Assembly: GCA_033977485.1 (NCBI GenBank)
Contig: CM066982.1
Coordinates: forward strand, 36,248,218 to 36,312,217
DNA: 64,000 nucleotides
Reading direction: 5' to 3'
Origin: Hydrangea macrophylla
Taxonomy: Eukaryota > Streptophyta > Magnoliopsida > Cornales > Hydrangeaceae
Position numbers and translations under genes: made by a program
Notes under the pieces: generated by a model
The model's database searches: none
Seen by the model: the letters and a program-made list of their open reading frames with translations, nothing else
Told to the model about the DNA's origin: nothing
Part shown: positions 12,801 to 26,165 of the stretch, piece after piece
How positions within the stretch are numbered: position 1 is the stretch's first letter
How the letters are laid out: each line of letters begins with the position of its first letter

Positions 12801-13841
12801 AGCAACCGCAGATACGGTTGCGCTAGAACCTAGAGTAAGCACGATCTCCCCATCACTGCATTTCCTGGTTGATCTGAACCCCTGCAATGAATTACAGATA
12901 TGGTTAGTCGCACCAGAATCAATGCACCAAGTGTTTGAAGTATCCGTAATAAAACTTACTTCAATCACATGTGATTCAATCATACCTTGAACTCTTGTAG
13001 CTAAGAATTCTGGACAGTTCCTCTTCCAGTGGCCCTTCTCACCGCATTGGAAACACTTTCCTTTGCCTTGGCCACCCACCTTCCCTTTGCCCTTACCTTT
13101 TCCCTTAGATTTTGCAATCTTAGGGACTGGTCCAACACTTGAACCACCAGTGCCAGCCTTCTTCTTTCCTTTCTTACCTTTCGGTGTAGATCGGGAAGAA
13201 GAAGCGCTTTTCTCAACGTTTAAAATGCTGCCCCCAGGTTTGATCACCCCTTCTGCTGCCAGTAAAGAACTCATTAATTCGCTCATTGAAAAATTCATTT
13301 GATTCATATTATAGTTAAGTTTAAATTGAGCGAATGAAGGCGACAGCGAATTAAGGATCATATCAACTTGGGTCTGTGCATCGATGTTGGCACCTAGGGT
13401 CTCCAGCTCGTTTAAATAACCAATCATTTTTAAAACATGTTCCTTGACTGGAGTCCCTTCCGACATCTTCGCACTCATTATCTTTTGCATGGCTACCTGT
13501 CTGGCAGGCCTGCCATGCTCCCCAAACATCTTTTTCAGGGATGTGATAATGTCACTGGCGGAATCGTTCGATTGGAATTGGTGTTGTAACACACCAGCCA
13601 TTGAGGCCAGAATGTAACAACGGGCCATTCCATTCGACTTCTTCCATTTGTCGAACTCGCGTCTGGCAGCTGCCGAAGCATTTGCCGCGGGTTCTTCAGG
13701 GCTTGGGGTGGTGAGGACATATATGTGATCCTCCGCAGTTAAAACGATGTCAAGGTTACGTTTCCATTCAGTGTAGTTATTTCCAGTTAACTTGTTTTGA
13801 GTGAGTATGGTGGCAAGTGGACTAAATGCAGATCCAGACAT
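9852..13841 (-). CDS. Copia gag-pol polyprotein, copy 1 (1329 aa)
   Basis: Single uninterrupted frame of a Ty1/copia element, of typical length. Domain order is copia-type: gag (about 1-255), lysine/glycine-rich stretch, zinc knuckle C263-x2-C-x4-H-x4-C276, protease DSGA at D308, integrase HHCC zinc finger (about 450-500), integrase core with D512, D575 and E611 (exactly 35 residues between the last two), reverse transcriptase with YVDD at 1002-1005, and RNase H (about 1180-1310). No catalytic residue appears lost, so the protein may be active. It differs from copy 2 at only three residues that I saw (K/E in TQRKGID, Q/R in AGQKG, F/L in CKFQK). The ATG follows a leader of about 1.7 kb. The product would form virus-like particles and copy and integrate the element's cDNA. 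Confidence 0.95.
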   Translation of the reverse strand: MSGSAFSPLATILTQNKLTGNNYTEWKRNLDIVLTAEDHIYVLTTPSPEEPAANASAAARREFDKWKKSNGMARCYILASMAGVLQHQFQSNDSASDIITSLKKMFGEHGRPARQVAMQKIMSAKMSEGTPVKEHVLKMIGYLNELETLGANIDAQTQVDMILNSLSPSFAQFKLNYNMNQMNFSMSELMSSLLAAEGVIKPGGSILNVEKSASSSRSTPKGKKGKKKAGTGGSSVGPVPKIAKSKGKGKGKGKVGGQGKGKCFQCGEKGHWKRNCPEFLATRVQGMIESHVIEVSFITDTSNTWCIDSGATNHICNSLQGFRSTRKCSDGEIVLTLGSSATVSAVAIGVVVLEFSDNKVLILSDVLYVPLMRRNLISVSKLTNNGYSFLFGTEVVIKRNSSFICSGVKSNGLYVITPNISKDSCLELNNSVVTLPSKRKEPSTNPTRLWHMRLGHINLNRIGRLVKEGVLGDLVLEPMEVCESCLEGKMTKRPFPAKGNRTNALLELVHTDVCGPINIRARGGYEYFITFTDDHSRYGYVYLMQHKSEAFEKFKEFRAEVEKQSGTHIKAIRSDRGGEYLSNEFIDHLVQNGILSQLTAPGTPQQNGVAERRNRTLLDMTRSMMSYSELPLFLWGYALETAAYILNLVPSKSVPRTPREMWIGRKPSLQHLRIWGCPVHVLKGKMSKLDSRSEVCYFVGYPKGTYGWYFYDPREQKVFVSTNAVFLEDDYIMNHKPKGRIDLREIEGEPLIQPAVDNDENQENTTSSPISAPVPRRSGRIISQPDRYMFLGEVFEAISIESESDPTTYEEAMADVDSAHWIKAMKAELESMDSNQVWDLVELPANIKPIGCKWVYKRKRGSDGKVETFKARLVAKGYTQRKGIDYEETFSPVAMLKSIRILLSIAACLDYEIWQMDVKTAFLNGNLEEDIYMQQPEGFIAGQKGNLVCKFQKSIYGLKQASRSWNIRFDQAVKSFGFIHNLDEPCVYKKCEGKVVAFLVLYVDDILLIGNDVAALSTVKVWLASTFDMKDLGEASYILGIKLFRDRKRKIMGLSQAGYIEKVLTRFSMDNSKKGLLPFRHGLAFSKDQCPKTQEERNRMAGIPYASAVGSLMYAMLCTRPDICFAVGMVSRYQSNPGPEHWTAVKHILKYLRRTKDYMLMYGGSELIPVGYTDSDFMSDKDSRKSTSGHLFTLGGGAVSWRSIKQKCIADSTTEAEYVAACEAAKEAVWLKKFLMELEVVPASLSPITLYCDNSGAVAQSKEPRNHGKGKHVERKYHLIRDIVQRGDVTVTKIATADNLADPFTKALPQKVFDRHLDSLGLRCSSEWL

Positions 13842-14915
13842 TATGATTTACTGAAAATCAAACAAACAAAATATATATGGATATCAGAATTGACAGTTTG
13901 AAATAAAAGAATCCTTAAAACTCTTATTTAAAAACAAAGTCGCCGGAATATCGAAACGAAAGAATAAAGCCTCCGTGTGGTGGTCAATGTTCGATCTTTC
14001 GATTTATCATGACTTATCCGCTATGCAACTCTTGCAAAATAGCCATGACTCCCGAACCTATTTGATCTCTAAGTTTCTGAATAATGCCCCGTGTGGGATC
14101 CCTTATCCATAGCTTAGCTAGTGTGTACCATTAACTAGGATCCAATCACAACCGTCTTAAGTAGCGCCTCCGTGTGGTGGTCACCCTCTAACACGTCTGA
14201 TTGATCCTATCCATAGGAAGTTCACATCTAGTAACCAATGAGCAGTGTACCCTCCGTATGGAATGATCACCCCTGGCGAGGTGACACAGAATACACTACT
14301 CATCTTACAATGAACCGTTAATGGAAGATCGTGGGTGTTATTTGATAAGACCCTCTCCCACTAGATTTAGTAAATTAAGGATTTTGCTTTTGAAAAAATG
14401 TTTCCACACACTACCCATAAACATCCAATGTTTACTAATGTGTTGAAAACGGTTTTTGAATTTTATTTTAGAAAACTTGTTTTAAGTGCATGCAACAATG
14501 TATTATACGCCAATCACTAAACAAGCACATAAAACAAAAAACTAAAATGAAATATAGGCATTCAAACAATGCCTCTATCTCCCATGGCTTTATTTCCATA
14601 GAACCACCTTCTTGGTTTGGTCACCTCCGGCTCCATCTTCATGGACAACGGCTCCTTGCTCCATCTTCATGGAATTTCTAATTCTATTACATTGGACCTA
14701 TGCTTCTTTTGAAGCTTACAATTTATCTAAAAAAAGAAATAGCAAAAAGGAAATAAAAGGCTAGGGAAACCGGTGCGACTTTCCTTTTCGTAGGATTGAA
14801 GCCGCAGCGCCCTTTACATATGCCTTAAAACCAAACCATTAATAAATTACAACATGCACCAATCTCAAACAATTTAAATATAAATATTTAAACGACTAGG
14901 TGCCATGGGAGATAG

Positions 14916-14945
14916 CGACTAATTTTGCTGCAAAAGGGTTAGTCG
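14916..14945 (-). promoter_or_regulatory. Leader stem-loop, candidate packaging signal
   Basis: The sequence begins CGACTAA and ends TTAGTCG (7 bp stem). Inside, TTTTG pairs with CAAAA over a CTG loop, with a GGG bulge. It lies between PBS and gag, where retroelement packaging or dimerisation signals are found. Unit 2 repeats it at 22117-22146. The function is inference. Confidence 0.45.
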
Positions 14946-15071
14946 TACACGCATCCACACATACATAACAAATATATGTAACTATTGGAACACTTAATTG
15001 ATTCACACAGTATATAAACACTTTACATACTGAATTAGAACTTAAAACAGCATCTTACTTCTCTGTCACAG

Positions 15072-15370
15072 TTCGATCGATCGAAGACCGTTCGATCGCT
15101 CGAACCTTCGATCGATTGAACACTGTTCAATCGCTTGAACATTCTGTTTCACAGAATGATTTAAAAAATTTACAGAAATAATTTAAAATTAAAGTATAAT
15201 TTAAAAAAAAACTTTACAACTGTGAACAGAACACCTGGACAGAGAATCTGTCTCGATCGATCGAACACGATTCGATCGATCGAACACCAGAAGGCTTCGA
15301 TCGATCGAAACTAGTTCGATCGATTGAGAACAGAATGTTCGATCGATCGAAACAAGTTCGATCGATCGAA
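15072..15370 (-). promoter_or_regulatory. TTCGATCGATCGAA array in copia leader
   Basis: About ten exact or near-exact copies in two groups: 15072-15139 (four) and 15251-15370 (six, about 19-25 bp apart). It lies about 520-820 bp downstream of the TATA box of LTR 2, the same motif as upstream of that TATA. Unit 2 has the same array near 22273-22572. Confidence 0.7.
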
Positions 15371-15541
15371 CCCACCTTGCATCCTATGCAATCACAGTTT
15401 TGTATTCTGCTGCGATAACACTGCAGAAACAGATCTGTGACGATGCAGTTTCAAAAACAGTTCTAAAATCAACATGCAAATCAAAACTAGGGTTCCAAAA
15501 ACGCATCTATAGATCCAAACGAGCGTCGCTCTGATACCAAT

Positions 15542-17037
15542 TGTTGGAAAAACCGGTTTAAATTGAAAGTTTAAACGCGCAGCGGAAAAAACAAGTTATA
15601 AAACTTTATTGGCATGCCCGGATCTACTACCCGTCAACTCCATAGAAGCGTACAAGGGGGTGCAAGATTTATACCTTAGTGTCTTGAACCCAATTCTGAA
15701 TTTCAATTTCCAGCAGCCTCCACTAGATGATCTTCACACTTATGACTCCTGCGGATGCCTGCCGGAAAGACTAGGGTTGGTGGGAACCCTAATAGAGAGG
15801 ATAGAGAGGGTTTTTGGGGCTCCAAAACAGTTTCTGCAGCTTCTGACGTTCAAAACGACGAACAACTTTTTCCAGAACGCAGCTGCCCTATTTATAGATT
15901 CCCAGAACCGACCTAACCTTCGATCGATCGAAGGACTTCGATCGATCGAACATTCGATCGATCGAACCTTTCTCGATTGATCGAACCTGATGCCTTCGAT
16001 CGATCGAACTATCTTCAATCGATCGAACCTGTCAGGACAGTTTCCTCAAGCGTCTTTCCAAGCATCCTAGCGGAGCTAAGAGTGGGACCTCCTAGGCTCT
16101 TTATTGTTGGCTCAGACCAGTTTATTAATTACCATGACCAAACTCTTTGATCAGCAAACTAACCAACTGGTCAGTTAACGTTTACTCCACTATAAAACGA
16201 TAACTGAACTCCAACGCAAAAGAACATATCCGAAGCGATAACTAGACTTGTATGTTGTACTAATGTCCCTCTACCGTCAGCATTCGTAATCATATTCAGG
16301 TAGTCGGATAACTGTTACTGTCAACCTGAATCATGATTACTTCTTGTATTCCTTGAGTCCCATTCACTACTCATGATTACCAAACATGTTGATAACTCTT
16401 ATCAACAAGACTGCAGTACTCAGTAATCAACTTGGTGACATTCTCAAGGGAATGCTTACTCTGAATCAGAGGGTAGATTCTATCTTGACAATATATGTTC
16501 ACAACCCTATGGACATGACATACCCAAGATACCCAGGTGTTGATCTTCTATAGACCTCACTGATTGGTAAGTCAAAGCAGTCATATCCACAGTCTGTGTT
16601 CATAATCGTCTCAAGATTGAGAACACGTACCTTATACAAGTTATGAGTTCCTATTGACTGTTGACAGCCTTAAGCGTCAATAGGAAAGCTCAGGTCCGTC
16701 AATGCACTATAAGCACTAGCATATCAACTAAGAGCTACACTCTAGTGATTGAGATTAATCACTCCATCCAATGGTAGTTAATTATGCTACAGTGTAGACC
16801 TGATGAGGTATCCAGTCTCATCATCCACTGTGACATATTCTAAGTATCAAAGAATAGTAATTCGTATCTCACTTGTGTGTATCTCATACACACACGAATT
16901 GCTTACTATGATACTTAAGGACAAAAACAATCATCTCATGAAAGAAACATACACAATGAAATGTAAAGCTGATATCCATATATTATAATGCTAATGTCTC
17001 ATACATAAAGTAATGGTTTGAGGGCACAAACCCAACA
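15542..17037 (-). repeat. Copia LTR 2, shared by units 1 and 2
   Basis: 5' LTR of unit 1 and 3' LTR of unit 2. It looks identical to LTR 1 by eye. It is followed (minus strand) by the unit 1 PBS and preceded by the unit 2 polypurine tract. Confidence 0.92.
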
Positions 17038-17052
17038 AACTCCCACTTGCAC

Positions 17053-20000
17053 TCACAACCATTCAGAACTACATCTAAGACCTAGACTATCTAGATGACG
17101 ATCAAAGACCTTCTGTGGTAAGGCCTTTGTAAACGGATCAGCAAGATTGTCAGCGGTGGCAATCTTGGTGACAGTCACATCTCCACGTTGAACTATATCT
17201 CGGATTAGGTGATATTTCCGCTCTACGTGCTTTCCCTTCCCGTGGTTCCTTGGCTCCTTGGACTGAGCCACTGCCCCACTATTATCGCAGTATAGCGTAA
17301 TAGGTGACAGCGACGCTGGTACCACCTCGAGTTCCATAAGGAACTTCTTGAGCCAAACAGCTTCCTTTGCCGCTTCACAAGCAGCCACATACTCAGCTTC
17401 TGTAGTTGAGTCTGCAATGCATTTCTGCTTAATGCTCCTCCAACTAACAGCACCACCTCCCAAGGTAAAGAGATGTCCGGATGTCGACTTTCTCGAATCT
17501 TTATCTGACATAAAGTCCGAGTCAGTGTATCCTACTGGAATTAACTCACTACCGCCGTACATAAGCATGTAATCTTTAGTTCTTCTCAAGTACTTAAGAA
17601 TGTGCTTAACGGCTGTCCAGTGCTCTGGACCAGGATTCGATTGATACCTGCTAACCATGCCAACGGCAAAGCAGATATCTGGTCTAGTGCATAACATCGC
17701 ATACATGAGACTTCCCACTGCCGAGGCATAGGGAATTCCTGCCATGCGATTCCTCTCCTCTTGTGTCTTTGGACACTGGTCCTTGGAGAACGCTAAACCA
17801 TGCCTGAAAGGTAACAAACCTTTCTTCGAATTATCCATTGAAAACCTAGTTAGCACTTTCTCGATATAACCAGCTTGAGATAATCCCATTATCTTTCGCT
17901 TGCGATCCCGAAAGAGCTTTATCCCAAGAATATAGCTCGCCTCTCCTAGATCCTTCATATCGAAAGTACTAGCTAGCCAAACCTTGACCGTTGACAGCGC
18001 CGCTACATCATTCCCAATGAGTAGAATGTCGTCAACGTAAAGCACAAGAAAAGCCACTACTTTCCCTTCACATTTCTTGTATACACAAGGTTCATCCAGA
18101 TTATGTATGAAACCAAACGACTTGACCGCTTGGTCAAATCGGATGTTCCAACTTCTGGATGCCTGCTTAAGCCCATAAATGGACTTTTGCAACTTGCATA
18201 CCAAGTTACCTTTCCGACCAGCTATGAACCCTTCTGGTTGTTGCATATAGATGTCCTCCTCAAGATTGCCATTCAAGAATGCAGTCTTGACGTCCATCTG
18301 CCAGATTTCATAATCTAGGCATGCAGCAATGGATAAGAGTATTCTGATGGACTTGAGCATGGCTACCGGCGAGAAGGTTTCCTCATAGTCAATGCCCTCC
18401 CTCTGAGTATAGCCTTTCGCCACAAGCCTTGCCTTAAAGGTCTCAACCTTTCCATCAGATCCTCTTTTCCTCTTATAGACCCACTTGCAGCCAATGGGTT
18501 TAATATTGGCTGGAAGTTCTACAAGATCCCAGACCTGATTGGAATCCATGGATTCCAATTCAGCCTTCATAGCTTTAATCCAATGAGCTGAATCAACATC
18601 AGCCATTGCCTCTTCGTAAGTGGTAGGATCAGATTCAGATTCTATGGAGATAGCTTCAAAAACTTCTCCTAAGAACATGTATCTATCAGGCTGGCTGATA
18701 ATCCTCCCACTACGACGAGGTACTGGTGCGGAAATGGGTGAAGAAGTGGTATTTTCTTGATTTTCATCGTTATCAACTGCGGGTTGGATTAAGGGCTCTC
18801 CTTCTATCTCTCTAAGATCTATCCTTCCCTTAGGTTTATGGTTCATGATATAATCATCCTCCAAGAAAACAGCATTTGTACTAACAAACACTTTCTGTTC
18901 TCTTGGATCATAAAAATACCATCCATAAGTACCCTTTGGATACCCTACAAAGTAACATACTTCCGATCTAGAATCCAACTTGCTCATCTTTCCTTTAAGC
19001 ACATGTACCGGACACCCCCATATCCGGAGATGTTGCAAAGAAGGCTTGCGCCCAATCCACATCTCTCGTGGTGTCCTGGGAACAGATTTGCTTGGTACTA
19101 GATTTAGTATGTATGCAGCGGTTTCCAAAGCATAACCCCAAAGGAATAATGGCAACTCTGAATAACTCATCATCGACCTAGTCATGTCTAAAAGAGTCCG
19201 ATTCCTTCTCTCCGCTACACCGTTCTGCTGAGGCGTACCAGGTGCAGTCAACTGTGACAGAATCCCATTCTGTACGAGATGATCAATAAACTCATTAGAG
19301 AGGTACTCGCCACCTCGATCAGATCGAATGGCTTTGATATGTGTGCCCGATTGCTTCTCCACTTCAGCCCTAAACTCTTTGAACTTTTCAAAGGCTTCAG
19401 ACTTGTGCTGCATTAGGTACACATATCCATACCTAGAGTGGTCATCGGTAAATGTTATGAAATACTCATAACCACCCCTTGCTCTAATATTTATTGGTCC
19501 ACACACATCAGTATGAACTAATTCCAACAATGCATTGGTCCTATTGCCCTTTGCAGGAAAGGGCCTTTTGGTCATCTTACCCTCCAAACAAGATTCGCAG
19601 ACTTCCATTGGTTCGAGAACCAAATCGCCTAAGACCCCTTCTTTGACTAGTCTGCCAATCCTATTCAGATTGATATGGCCAAGCCTCATATGCCAAAGCC
19701 TTGTTGGATTAGTGGAAGGTTCCTTTCTTTTAGATGGTAAAGTTACCACTGAGTTATTAAGTTCCAAACAAGAATCTTTTGAAATATTGGGAGTAATCAC
19801 ATACAAACCATTTGATTTAACACCAGAACATATAAAAGAACTGTTTCTTTTAATGACAACTTCAGTTCCAAAAAGAAAGGAATAACCATTATTCGTTAAT
19901 TTAGAAACTGAAATTAAATTACGTCTCATTAAAGGGACGTAAAGTACATCTGATAAAATCAAAACTTTATTGTCTGAAAATTCTAAAACTACGACTCCTA

Positions 20001-21042
20001 TAGCAACCGCAGATACGGTTGCGCTAGAACCTAGAGTAAGCACGATCTCCCCATCACTGCATTTCCTGGTTGATCTGAACCCCTGCAATGAATTACAGAT
20101 ATGGTTAGTCGCACCAGAATCAATGCACCAAGTGTTTGAAGTATCCGTAATAAAACTTACTTCAATCACATGTGATTCAATCATACCTTGAACTCTTGTA
20201 GCTAAGAATTCTGGACAGTTCCTCTTCCAGTGGCCCTTCTCACCGCATTGGAAACACTTTCCTTTGCCTTGGCCACCCACCTTCCCTTTGCCCTTACCTT
20301 TTCCCTTAGATTTTGCAATCTTAGGGACTGGTCCAACACTTGAACCACCAGTGCCAGCCTTCTTCTTTCCTTTCTTACCTTTCGGTGTAGATCGGGAAGA
20401 AGAAGCGCTTTTCTCAACGTTTAAAATGCTGCCCCCAGGTTTGATCACCCCTTCTGCTGCCAGTAAAGAACTCATTAATTCGCTCATTGAAAAATTCATT
20501 TGATTCATATTATAGTTAAGTTTAAATTGAGCGAATGAAGGCGACAGCGAATTAAGGATCATATCAACTTGGGTCTGTGCATCGATGTTGGCACCTAGGG
20601 TCTCCAGCTCGTTTAAATAACCAATCATTTTTAAAACATGTTCCTTGACTGGAGTCCCTTCCGACATCTTCGCACTCATTATCTTTTGCATGGCTACCTG
20701 TCTGGCAGGCCTGCCATGCTCCCCAAACATCTTTTTCAGGGATGTGATAATGTCACTGGCGGAATCGTTCGATTGGAATTGGTGTTGTAACACACCAGCC
20801 ATTGAGGCCAGAATGTAACAACGGGCCATTCCATTCGACTTCTTCCATTTGTCGAACTCGCGTCTGGCAGCTGCCGAAGCATTTGCCGCGGGTTCTTCAG
20901 GGCTTGGGGTGGTGAGGACATATATGTGATCCTCCGCAGTTAAAACGATGTCAAGGTTACGTTTCCATTCAGTGTAGTTATTTCCAGTTAACTTGTTTTG
21001 AGTGAGTATGGTGGCAAGTGGACTAAATGCAGATCCAGACAT
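17053..21042 (-). CDS. Copia gag-pol polyprotein, copy 2 (1329 aa)
   Basis: Second uninterrupted 1329-residue polyprotein, exactly one 7201-bp period from copy 1. It has the same gag, zinc knuckle, DSGA protease, DD35E integrase, YVDD reverse transcriptase and RNase H, all key residues kept. At the three residues where it differs from copy 1 it agrees with truncated copy 3 (TQREGID, AGRKG, CKLQK), so copy 1 is the derived one there. Two intact frames at 7.2 kb spacing argue that the array is recent. Activity cannot be judged from sequence alone. Confidence 0.95.
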   Translation of the reverse strand: MSGSAFSPLATILTQNKLTGNNYTEWKRNLDIVLTAEDHIYVLTTPSPEEPAANASAAARREFDKWKKSNGMARCYILASMAGVLQHQFQSNDSASDIITSLKKMFGEHGRPARQVAMQKIMSAKMSEGTPVKEHVLKMIGYLNELETLGANIDAQTQVDMILNSLSPSFAQFKLNYNMNQMNFSMSELMSSLLAAEGVIKPGGSILNVEKSASSSRSTPKGKKGKKKAGTGGSSVGPVPKIAKSKGKGKGKGKVGGQGKGKCFQCGEKGHWKRNCPEFLATRVQGMIESHVIEVSFITDTSNTWCIDSGATNHICNSLQGFRSTRKCSDGEIVLTLGSSATVSAVAIGVVVLEFSDNKVLILSDVLYVPLMRRNLISVSKLTNNGYSFLFGTEVVIKRNSSFICSGVKSNGLYVITPNISKDSCLELNNSVVTLPSKRKEPSTNPTRLWHMRLGHINLNRIGRLVKEGVLGDLVLEPMEVCESCLEGKMTKRPFPAKGNRTNALLELVHTDVCGPINIRARGGYEYFITFTDDHSRYGYVYLMQHKSEAFEKFKEFRAEVEKQSGTHIKAIRSDRGGEYLSNEFIDHLVQNGILSQLTAPGTPQQNGVAERRNRTLLDMTRSMMSYSELPLFLWGYALETAAYILNLVPSKSVPRTPREMWIGRKPSLQHLRIWGCPVHVLKGKMSKLDSRSEVCYFVGYPKGTYGWYFYDPREQKVFVSTNAVFLEDDYIMNHKPKGRIDLREIEGEPLIQPAVDNDENQENTTSSPISAPVPRRSGRIISQPDRYMFLGEVFEAISIESESDPTTYEEAMADVDSAHWIKAMKAELESMDSNQVWDLVELPANIKPIGCKWVYKRKRGSDGKVETFKARLVAKGYTQREGIDYEETFSPVAMLKSIRILLSIAACLDYEIWQMDVKTAFLNGNLEEDIYMQQPEGFIAGRKGNLVCKLQKSIYGLKQASRSWNIRFDQAVKSFGFIHNLDEPCVYKKCEGKVVAFLVLYVDDILLIGNDVAALSTVKVWLASTFDMKDLGEASYILGIKLFRDRKRKIMGLSQAGYIEKVLTRFSMDNSKKGLLPFRHGLAFSKDQCPKTQEERNRMAGIPYASAVGSLMYAMLCTRPDICFAVGMVSRYQSNPGPEHWTAVKHILKYLRRTKDYMLMYGGSELIPVGYTDSDFMSDKDSRKSTSGHLFTLGGGAVSWRSIKQKCIADSTTEAEYVAACEAAKEAVWLKKFLMELEVVPASLSPITLYCDNSGAVAQSKEPRNHGKGKHVERKYHLIRDIVQRGDVTVTKIATADNLADPFTKALPQKVFDRHLDSLGLRCSSEWL

Positions 21043-22743
21043 TATGATTTACTGAAAATCAAACAAACAAAATATATATGGATATCAGAATTGACAGTTT
21101 GAAATAAAAGAATCCTTAAAACTCTTATTTAAAAACAAAGTCGCCGGAATATCGAAACGAAAGAATAAAGCCTCCGTGTGGTGGTCAATGTTCGATCTTT
21201 CGATTTATCATGACTTATCCGCTATGCAACTCTTGCAAAATAGCCATGACTCTCGAACCTATTTGATCTCTAAGTTTCTGAATAATGCCCCGTGTGGGAT
21301 CCCTTATCCATAGCTTAGCTAGTGTGTACCATTAACTAGGATCCAATCACAACCGTCTTAAGTAGCGCCTCCGTGTGGTGGTCACCCTCTAACACGTCTG
21401 ATTGATCCTATCCATAGGAAGTTCACATCTAGTAACCAATGAGCAGTGTACCCTCCGTATGGAATGATCACCCCTGGCGAGGTGACACAGAATACACTAC
21501 TCATCTTACAATGAACCGTTAATGGAAGATCGTGGGTGTTATTTGATAAGACCCTCTCCCACTAGATTTAGTAAATTAAGGATTTTGCTTTTGAAAAAAT
21601 GTTTCCACACACTACCCATAAACATCCAATGTTTACTAATGTGTTGAAAACGGTTTTTGAATTTTATTTTAGAAAACTTGTTTTAAGTGCATGCAACAAT
21701 GTATTATACGCCAATCACTAAACAAGCACATAAAACAAAAAACTAAAATGAAATATAGGCATTCAAACAATGCCTCTATCTCCCATGGCTTTATTTCCAT
21801 AGAACCACCTTCTTGGTTTGGTCACCTCCGGCTCCATCTTCATGGACAACGGCTCCTTGCTCCATCTTCATGGAATTTCTAATTCTATTACATTGGACCT
21901 ATGCTTCTTTTGAAGCTTACAATTTATCTAAAAAAAGAAATAGCAAAAAGGAAATAAAAGGCTAGGGAAACCGGTGCGACTTTCCTTTTCGTAGGATTGA
22001 AGCCGCAGCGCCCTTTACATATGCCTTAAAACCAAACCATTAATAAATTACAACATGCACCAATCTCAAACAATTTAAATATAAATATTTAAACGACTAG
22101 GTGCCATGGGAGATAGCGACTAATTTTGCTGCAAAAGGGTTAGTCGTACACGCATCCACACATACATAACAAATATATGTAACTATTGGAACACTTAATT
22201 GATTCACACAGTATATAAACACTTTACATACTGAATTAGAACTTAAAACAGCATCTTACTTCTCTGTCACAGTTCGATCGATCGAAGACCGTTCGATCGC
22301 TCGAACCTTCGATCGATTGAACACTGTTCAATCGCTTGAACATTCTGTTTCACAGAATGATTTAAAAAATTTACAGAAATAATTTAAAATTAAAGTATAA
22401 TTTAAAAAAAAAACTTTACAACTGTAAACAGAACACCTGGACAGAGAATCTGTCTCGATCGATCGAACACGATTCGATCGATCGAACACCAGAAGGCTTC
22501 GATCGATCGAAACTAGTTCGATCGATTGAGAACAGAATGTTCGATCGATCGAAACAAGTTCGATCGATCGAACCCACCTTGCATCCTATGCAATCACAGT
22601 TTTGTATTCTGCTGCGATAACACTGCAGAAACAGATCTGTGACGATGCAGTTTCAAAAACAGTTCTAAAATCAACATGCAAATCAAAACTAGGGTTCCAA
22701 AAACGCATCTATAGATCCAAACGAGCGTCGCTCTGATACCAAT
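21043..22743 (-). other. 5' leader of copia unit 2 with PBS
   Basis: Same organisation as the unit 1 leader, with the PBS at 22741 to 22730, the stem-loop at 22117-22146 and the palindrome arrays. It carries a few point differences and one extra A in the A-run near 22400. Confidence 0.85.
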
Positions 22744-24239
22744 TGTTGGAAAAACCGGTTTAAATTGAAAGTTTAAACGCGCAGCGGAAAAAACAAGTTA
22801 TAAAACTTTATTGGCATGCCCGGATCTACTACCCGTCAACTCCATAGAAGCGTACAAGGGGGTGCAAGATTTATACCTTAGTGTCTTGAACCCAATTCTG
22901 AATTTCAATTTCCAGCAGCCTCCACTAGATGATCTTCACACTTATGACTCCTGCGGATGCCTGCCGGAAAGACTAGGGTTGGTGGGAACCCTAATAGAGA
23001 GGATAGAGAGGGTTTTTGGGGCTCCAAAACAGTTTCTGCAGCTTCTGATGTTCAAAACGACGAACAACTTTTTCCAGAACGCAGCTGCCCTATTTATAGA
23101 TTCCCAGAACCGACCTAACCTTCGATCGATCGAAGGACTTCGATCGATCGAACATTCGATCGATCGAACCTTTCTCGATTGATCGAACCTGATGCCTTCG
23201 ATCGATCGAACTATCTTCAATCGATCGAACCTGTCAGGACAGTTTCCTCAAGCGTCTTTCCAAGCATCCTAGCGGAGCTAAGAGTGGGACCTCCTAGGCT
23301 CTTTATTGTTGGCTCAGACCAGTTTATTAATTACCATGACCAAACTCTTTGATCAGCAAACTAACCAACTGGTCAGTTAACGTTTACTCCACTATAAAAC
23401 GATAACTGAACTCCAACGCAAAAGAACATATCCGAAGCGATAACTAGACTTGTATGTTGTACTAATGTCCCTCTACCGTCAGCATTCGTAATCATATTCA
23501 GGTAGTCGGATAACTGTTACTGTCAACCTGAATCATGATTACTTCTTGTATTCCTTGAGTCCCATTCACTACTCATGATTACCAAACATGTTGATAACTC
23601 TTATCAACAAGACTGCAGTACTCAGTAATCAACTTGGTGACATTCTCAAGGGAATGCTTACTCTGAATCAGAGGGTAGATTCTATCTTGACAATATATGT
23701 TCACAACCCTATGGACATGACATACCCAAGATACCCAGGTGTTGATCTTCTATAGACCTCACTGATTGGTAAGTCAAAGCAGTCATATCCACAGTCTGTG
23801 TTCATAATCGTCTCAAGATTGAGAACACGTACCTTATACAAGTTATGAGTTCCTATTGACTGTTGACAGCCTTAAGCGTCAATAGGAAAGCTCAGGTCCG
23901 TCAATGCACTATAAGCACTAGCATATCAACTAAGAGCTACACTCTAGTGATTGAGATTAATCACTCCATCCAATGGTAGTTAATTATGCTACAGTGTAGA
24001 CCTGATGAGGTATCCAGTCTCATCATCCACTGTGACATATTCTAAGTATCAAAGAATAGTAATTCGTATCTCACTTGTGTGTATCTCATACACACACGAA
24101 TTGCTTACTATGATACTTAAGGACAAAAACAATCATCTCATGAAAGAAACATACACAATGAAATGTAAAGCTGATATCCATATATTATAATGCTAATGTC
24201 TCATACATAAAGTAATGGTTTGAGGGCACAAACCCAACA
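22744..24239 (-). repeat. Copia LTR 3, shared by units 2 and 3
   Basis: 5' LTR of unit 2 and 3' LTR of the truncated unit 3. I saw one base difference from LTRs 1 and 2 (near 23049). Confidence 0.92.
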
Positions 24240-24254
24240 AACTCCCACTTGCAC

Positions 24255-26165
24255 TCACAACCATTCAGAACTACATCTAAGACCTAGACTATCTAGATGA
24301 CGATCAAAGACCTTCTGTGGTAAGGCCTTTGTAAACGGATCAGCAAGATTGTCAGCGGTGGCAATCTTGGTGACAGTCACATCTCCACGTTGAACTATAT
24401 CTCGGATTAGGTGATATTTCCGCTCTACGTGCTTTCCCTTCCCGTGGTTCCTTGGCTCCTTGGACTGAGCCACTGCCCCACTATTATCGCAGTATAGCGT
24501 AATAGGTGACAGCGACGCTGGTACCACCTCGAGTTCCATAAGGAACTTCTTGAGCCAAACAGCTTCCTTTGCCGCTTCACAAGCAGCCACATACTCAGCT
24601 TCTGTAGTTGAGTCTGCAATGCATTTCTGCTTAATGCTCCTCCAACTAACAGCACCACCTCCCAAGGTAAAGAGATGTCCGGATGTCGACTTTCTCGAAT
24701 CTTTATCTGACATAAAGTCCGAGTCAGTGTATCCTACTGGAATTAACTCACTACCGCCGTACATAAGCATGTAATCTTTAGTTCTTCTCAAGTACTTAAG
24801 AATGTGCTTAACGGTTGTCCAGTGCTCTGGACCAGGATTCGATTGATACCTGCTAACCATGCCAACGGCAAAGCAGATATCTGGTCTAGTGCATAACATC
24901 GCATACATGAGACTTCCCACTGCCGAGGCATAGGGAATTCCTGCCATGCGATTCCTCTCCTCTTGTGTCTTTGGACACTGGTCCTTGGAGAACGCTAAAC
25001 CATGCCTGAAAGGTAACAAACCTTTCTTCGAATTATCCATTGAAAACCTAGTTAGCACTTTCTCGATATAACCAGCTTGAGATAATCCCATTATCTTTCG
25101 CTTGCGATCCCGAAAGAGCTTTATCCCAAGAATATAGCTCGCCTCTCCTAGATTCTTCATATCGAAAGTACTAGCTAGCCAAACCTTGACCGTTGACAGC
25201 GCCGCTACATCATTCCCAATGAGTAGAATGTCGTCAACGTAAAGCACAAGAAAAGCCACTACTTTCCCTTCACATTTCTTGTATACACAAGGTTCATCCA
25301 GATTCTGTATGAAACCAAACGACTTGACCGCTTGGTCAAATCGGATGTTCCAACTTCTGGATGCCTGCTTAAGCCCATAAATGGACTTTTGCAACTTGCA
25401 TACCAAGTTACCTTTCCGACCAGCTATGAACCCTTCTGGTTGTTGCATATAGATGTCCTCCTCAAGATTGCCATTCAAGAATGCAGTCTTGACGTCCATC
25501 TGCCAGATTTCATAATCTAGGCATGCAGCAATGGATAAGAGTATTCTGATGGACTTGAGCATGGCTACCGGCGAGAAGGTTTCCTCATAGTCAATGCCCT
25601 CCCTCTGAGTATAGCCTTTCGCCACAAGCCTTGCCTTAAAGGTCTCAACCTTTCCATCAGATCCTCTTTTCCTCTTATAGACCCACTTGCAGCCAATGGG
25701 TTTAATATTGGCTGGAAGTTCTACAAGATCCCAGACCTGATTGGAATCCATGGATTCCAATTCAGCCTTCATAGCTTTAATCCAATGAGCTGAATCAACA
25801 TCAGCCATTGCCTCTTCGTAAGTGGTAGGATCAGATTCAGATTCTATGGAGATAGCTTCAAAAACTTCTCCTAAGAACATGTATCTATCAGGCTGGCTGA
25901 TAATCCTCCCACTACGACGAGGTACTGGTGCGGAAATGGGTGAAGAAGTGGTATTTTCTTGATTTTCATCGTTATCAACTGCGGGTTGGATTGAGGGCTC
26001 TCCTTCTATCTCTCTAAGATCTATCCTTCCCTTAGGTTTATGGTTCATGATATAATCATCCTCCAAGAAAACAGCATTTGTACTAACAAACACTTTCTGT
26101 TCTCTTGGATCATAAAAATACCATCCATAAGTACCCTTTGGATACCCTACAAAGTAACATACTTC
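24255..26165 (-). pseudogene. Copia pol, truncated copy 3
   Basis: C-terminal 630-odd codons of the same polyprotein, from the end of integrase through reverse transcriptase (YVDD kept) and RNase H. The gag, protease and most of integrase are missing, as are the leader and 5' LTR. At 26165/26166 the match to copies 1 and 2 ends and LTR-B' begins. Residue differences from copy 2 include S for L (GEPSIQP), Q for H (FIQNLDEP), N for D (MKNLGEA) and T for A (HWTTVKH). About 5.3 kb of copia and roughly 0.3 kb of LTR-B' seem to have been removed by one deletion. It cannot make a full product. Confidence 0.92.

Larger units (their letters stand above)
13842..15541 (-). other. 5' leader of copia unit 1 with primer-binding site
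   Basis: Untranslated region between PBS and gag. The PBS reads TGGTATCAGAGC on minus (15539 to 15528), complementary to the 3' end of initiator Met tRNA. The leader carries about ten TTCGATCGATCGAA-like sites at 15072-15370. It also has four imperfect CCTCCGTGTGG-type repeats (13970, 14086, 14167, 14251), a perfect 14-bp inverted repeat (14575-14588 with 14902-14915) and a stem-loop at 14916-14945. The small open frames in it look incidental. Confidence 0.85.
8341..26165 (-). mobile_element. Tandem Ty1/copia array sharing LTRs
   Basis: Three LTRs (8341-9836, 15542-17037, 22744-24239; 1496 bp each) alternate with two complete internal regions and one truncated one. Unit periods are 7201 and 7202 bp, the extra base being in an A-run near 22400. 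All are on the minus strand. The units differ at only a few positions. The third internal region stops at 26165, where the match breaks off and LTR-B' sequence resumes. The outer LTR starts abruptly at 8341. Unequal recombination between LTRs, or between neighbouring copies, would give this LTR-sharing arrangement. An assembly error must also be considered. Confidence 0.9.

Noticed and set aside
12334..13302. Plus-strand frames of 73-116 codons opposite copia gag/integrase
   Set aside because: Shadows of the long minus-strand polyprotein, repeated identically at the unit period.
15528..15539. tRNA gene at the Met-tRNA match
   Set aside because: Only 12 bases next to an LTR end; this is a primer-binding site.
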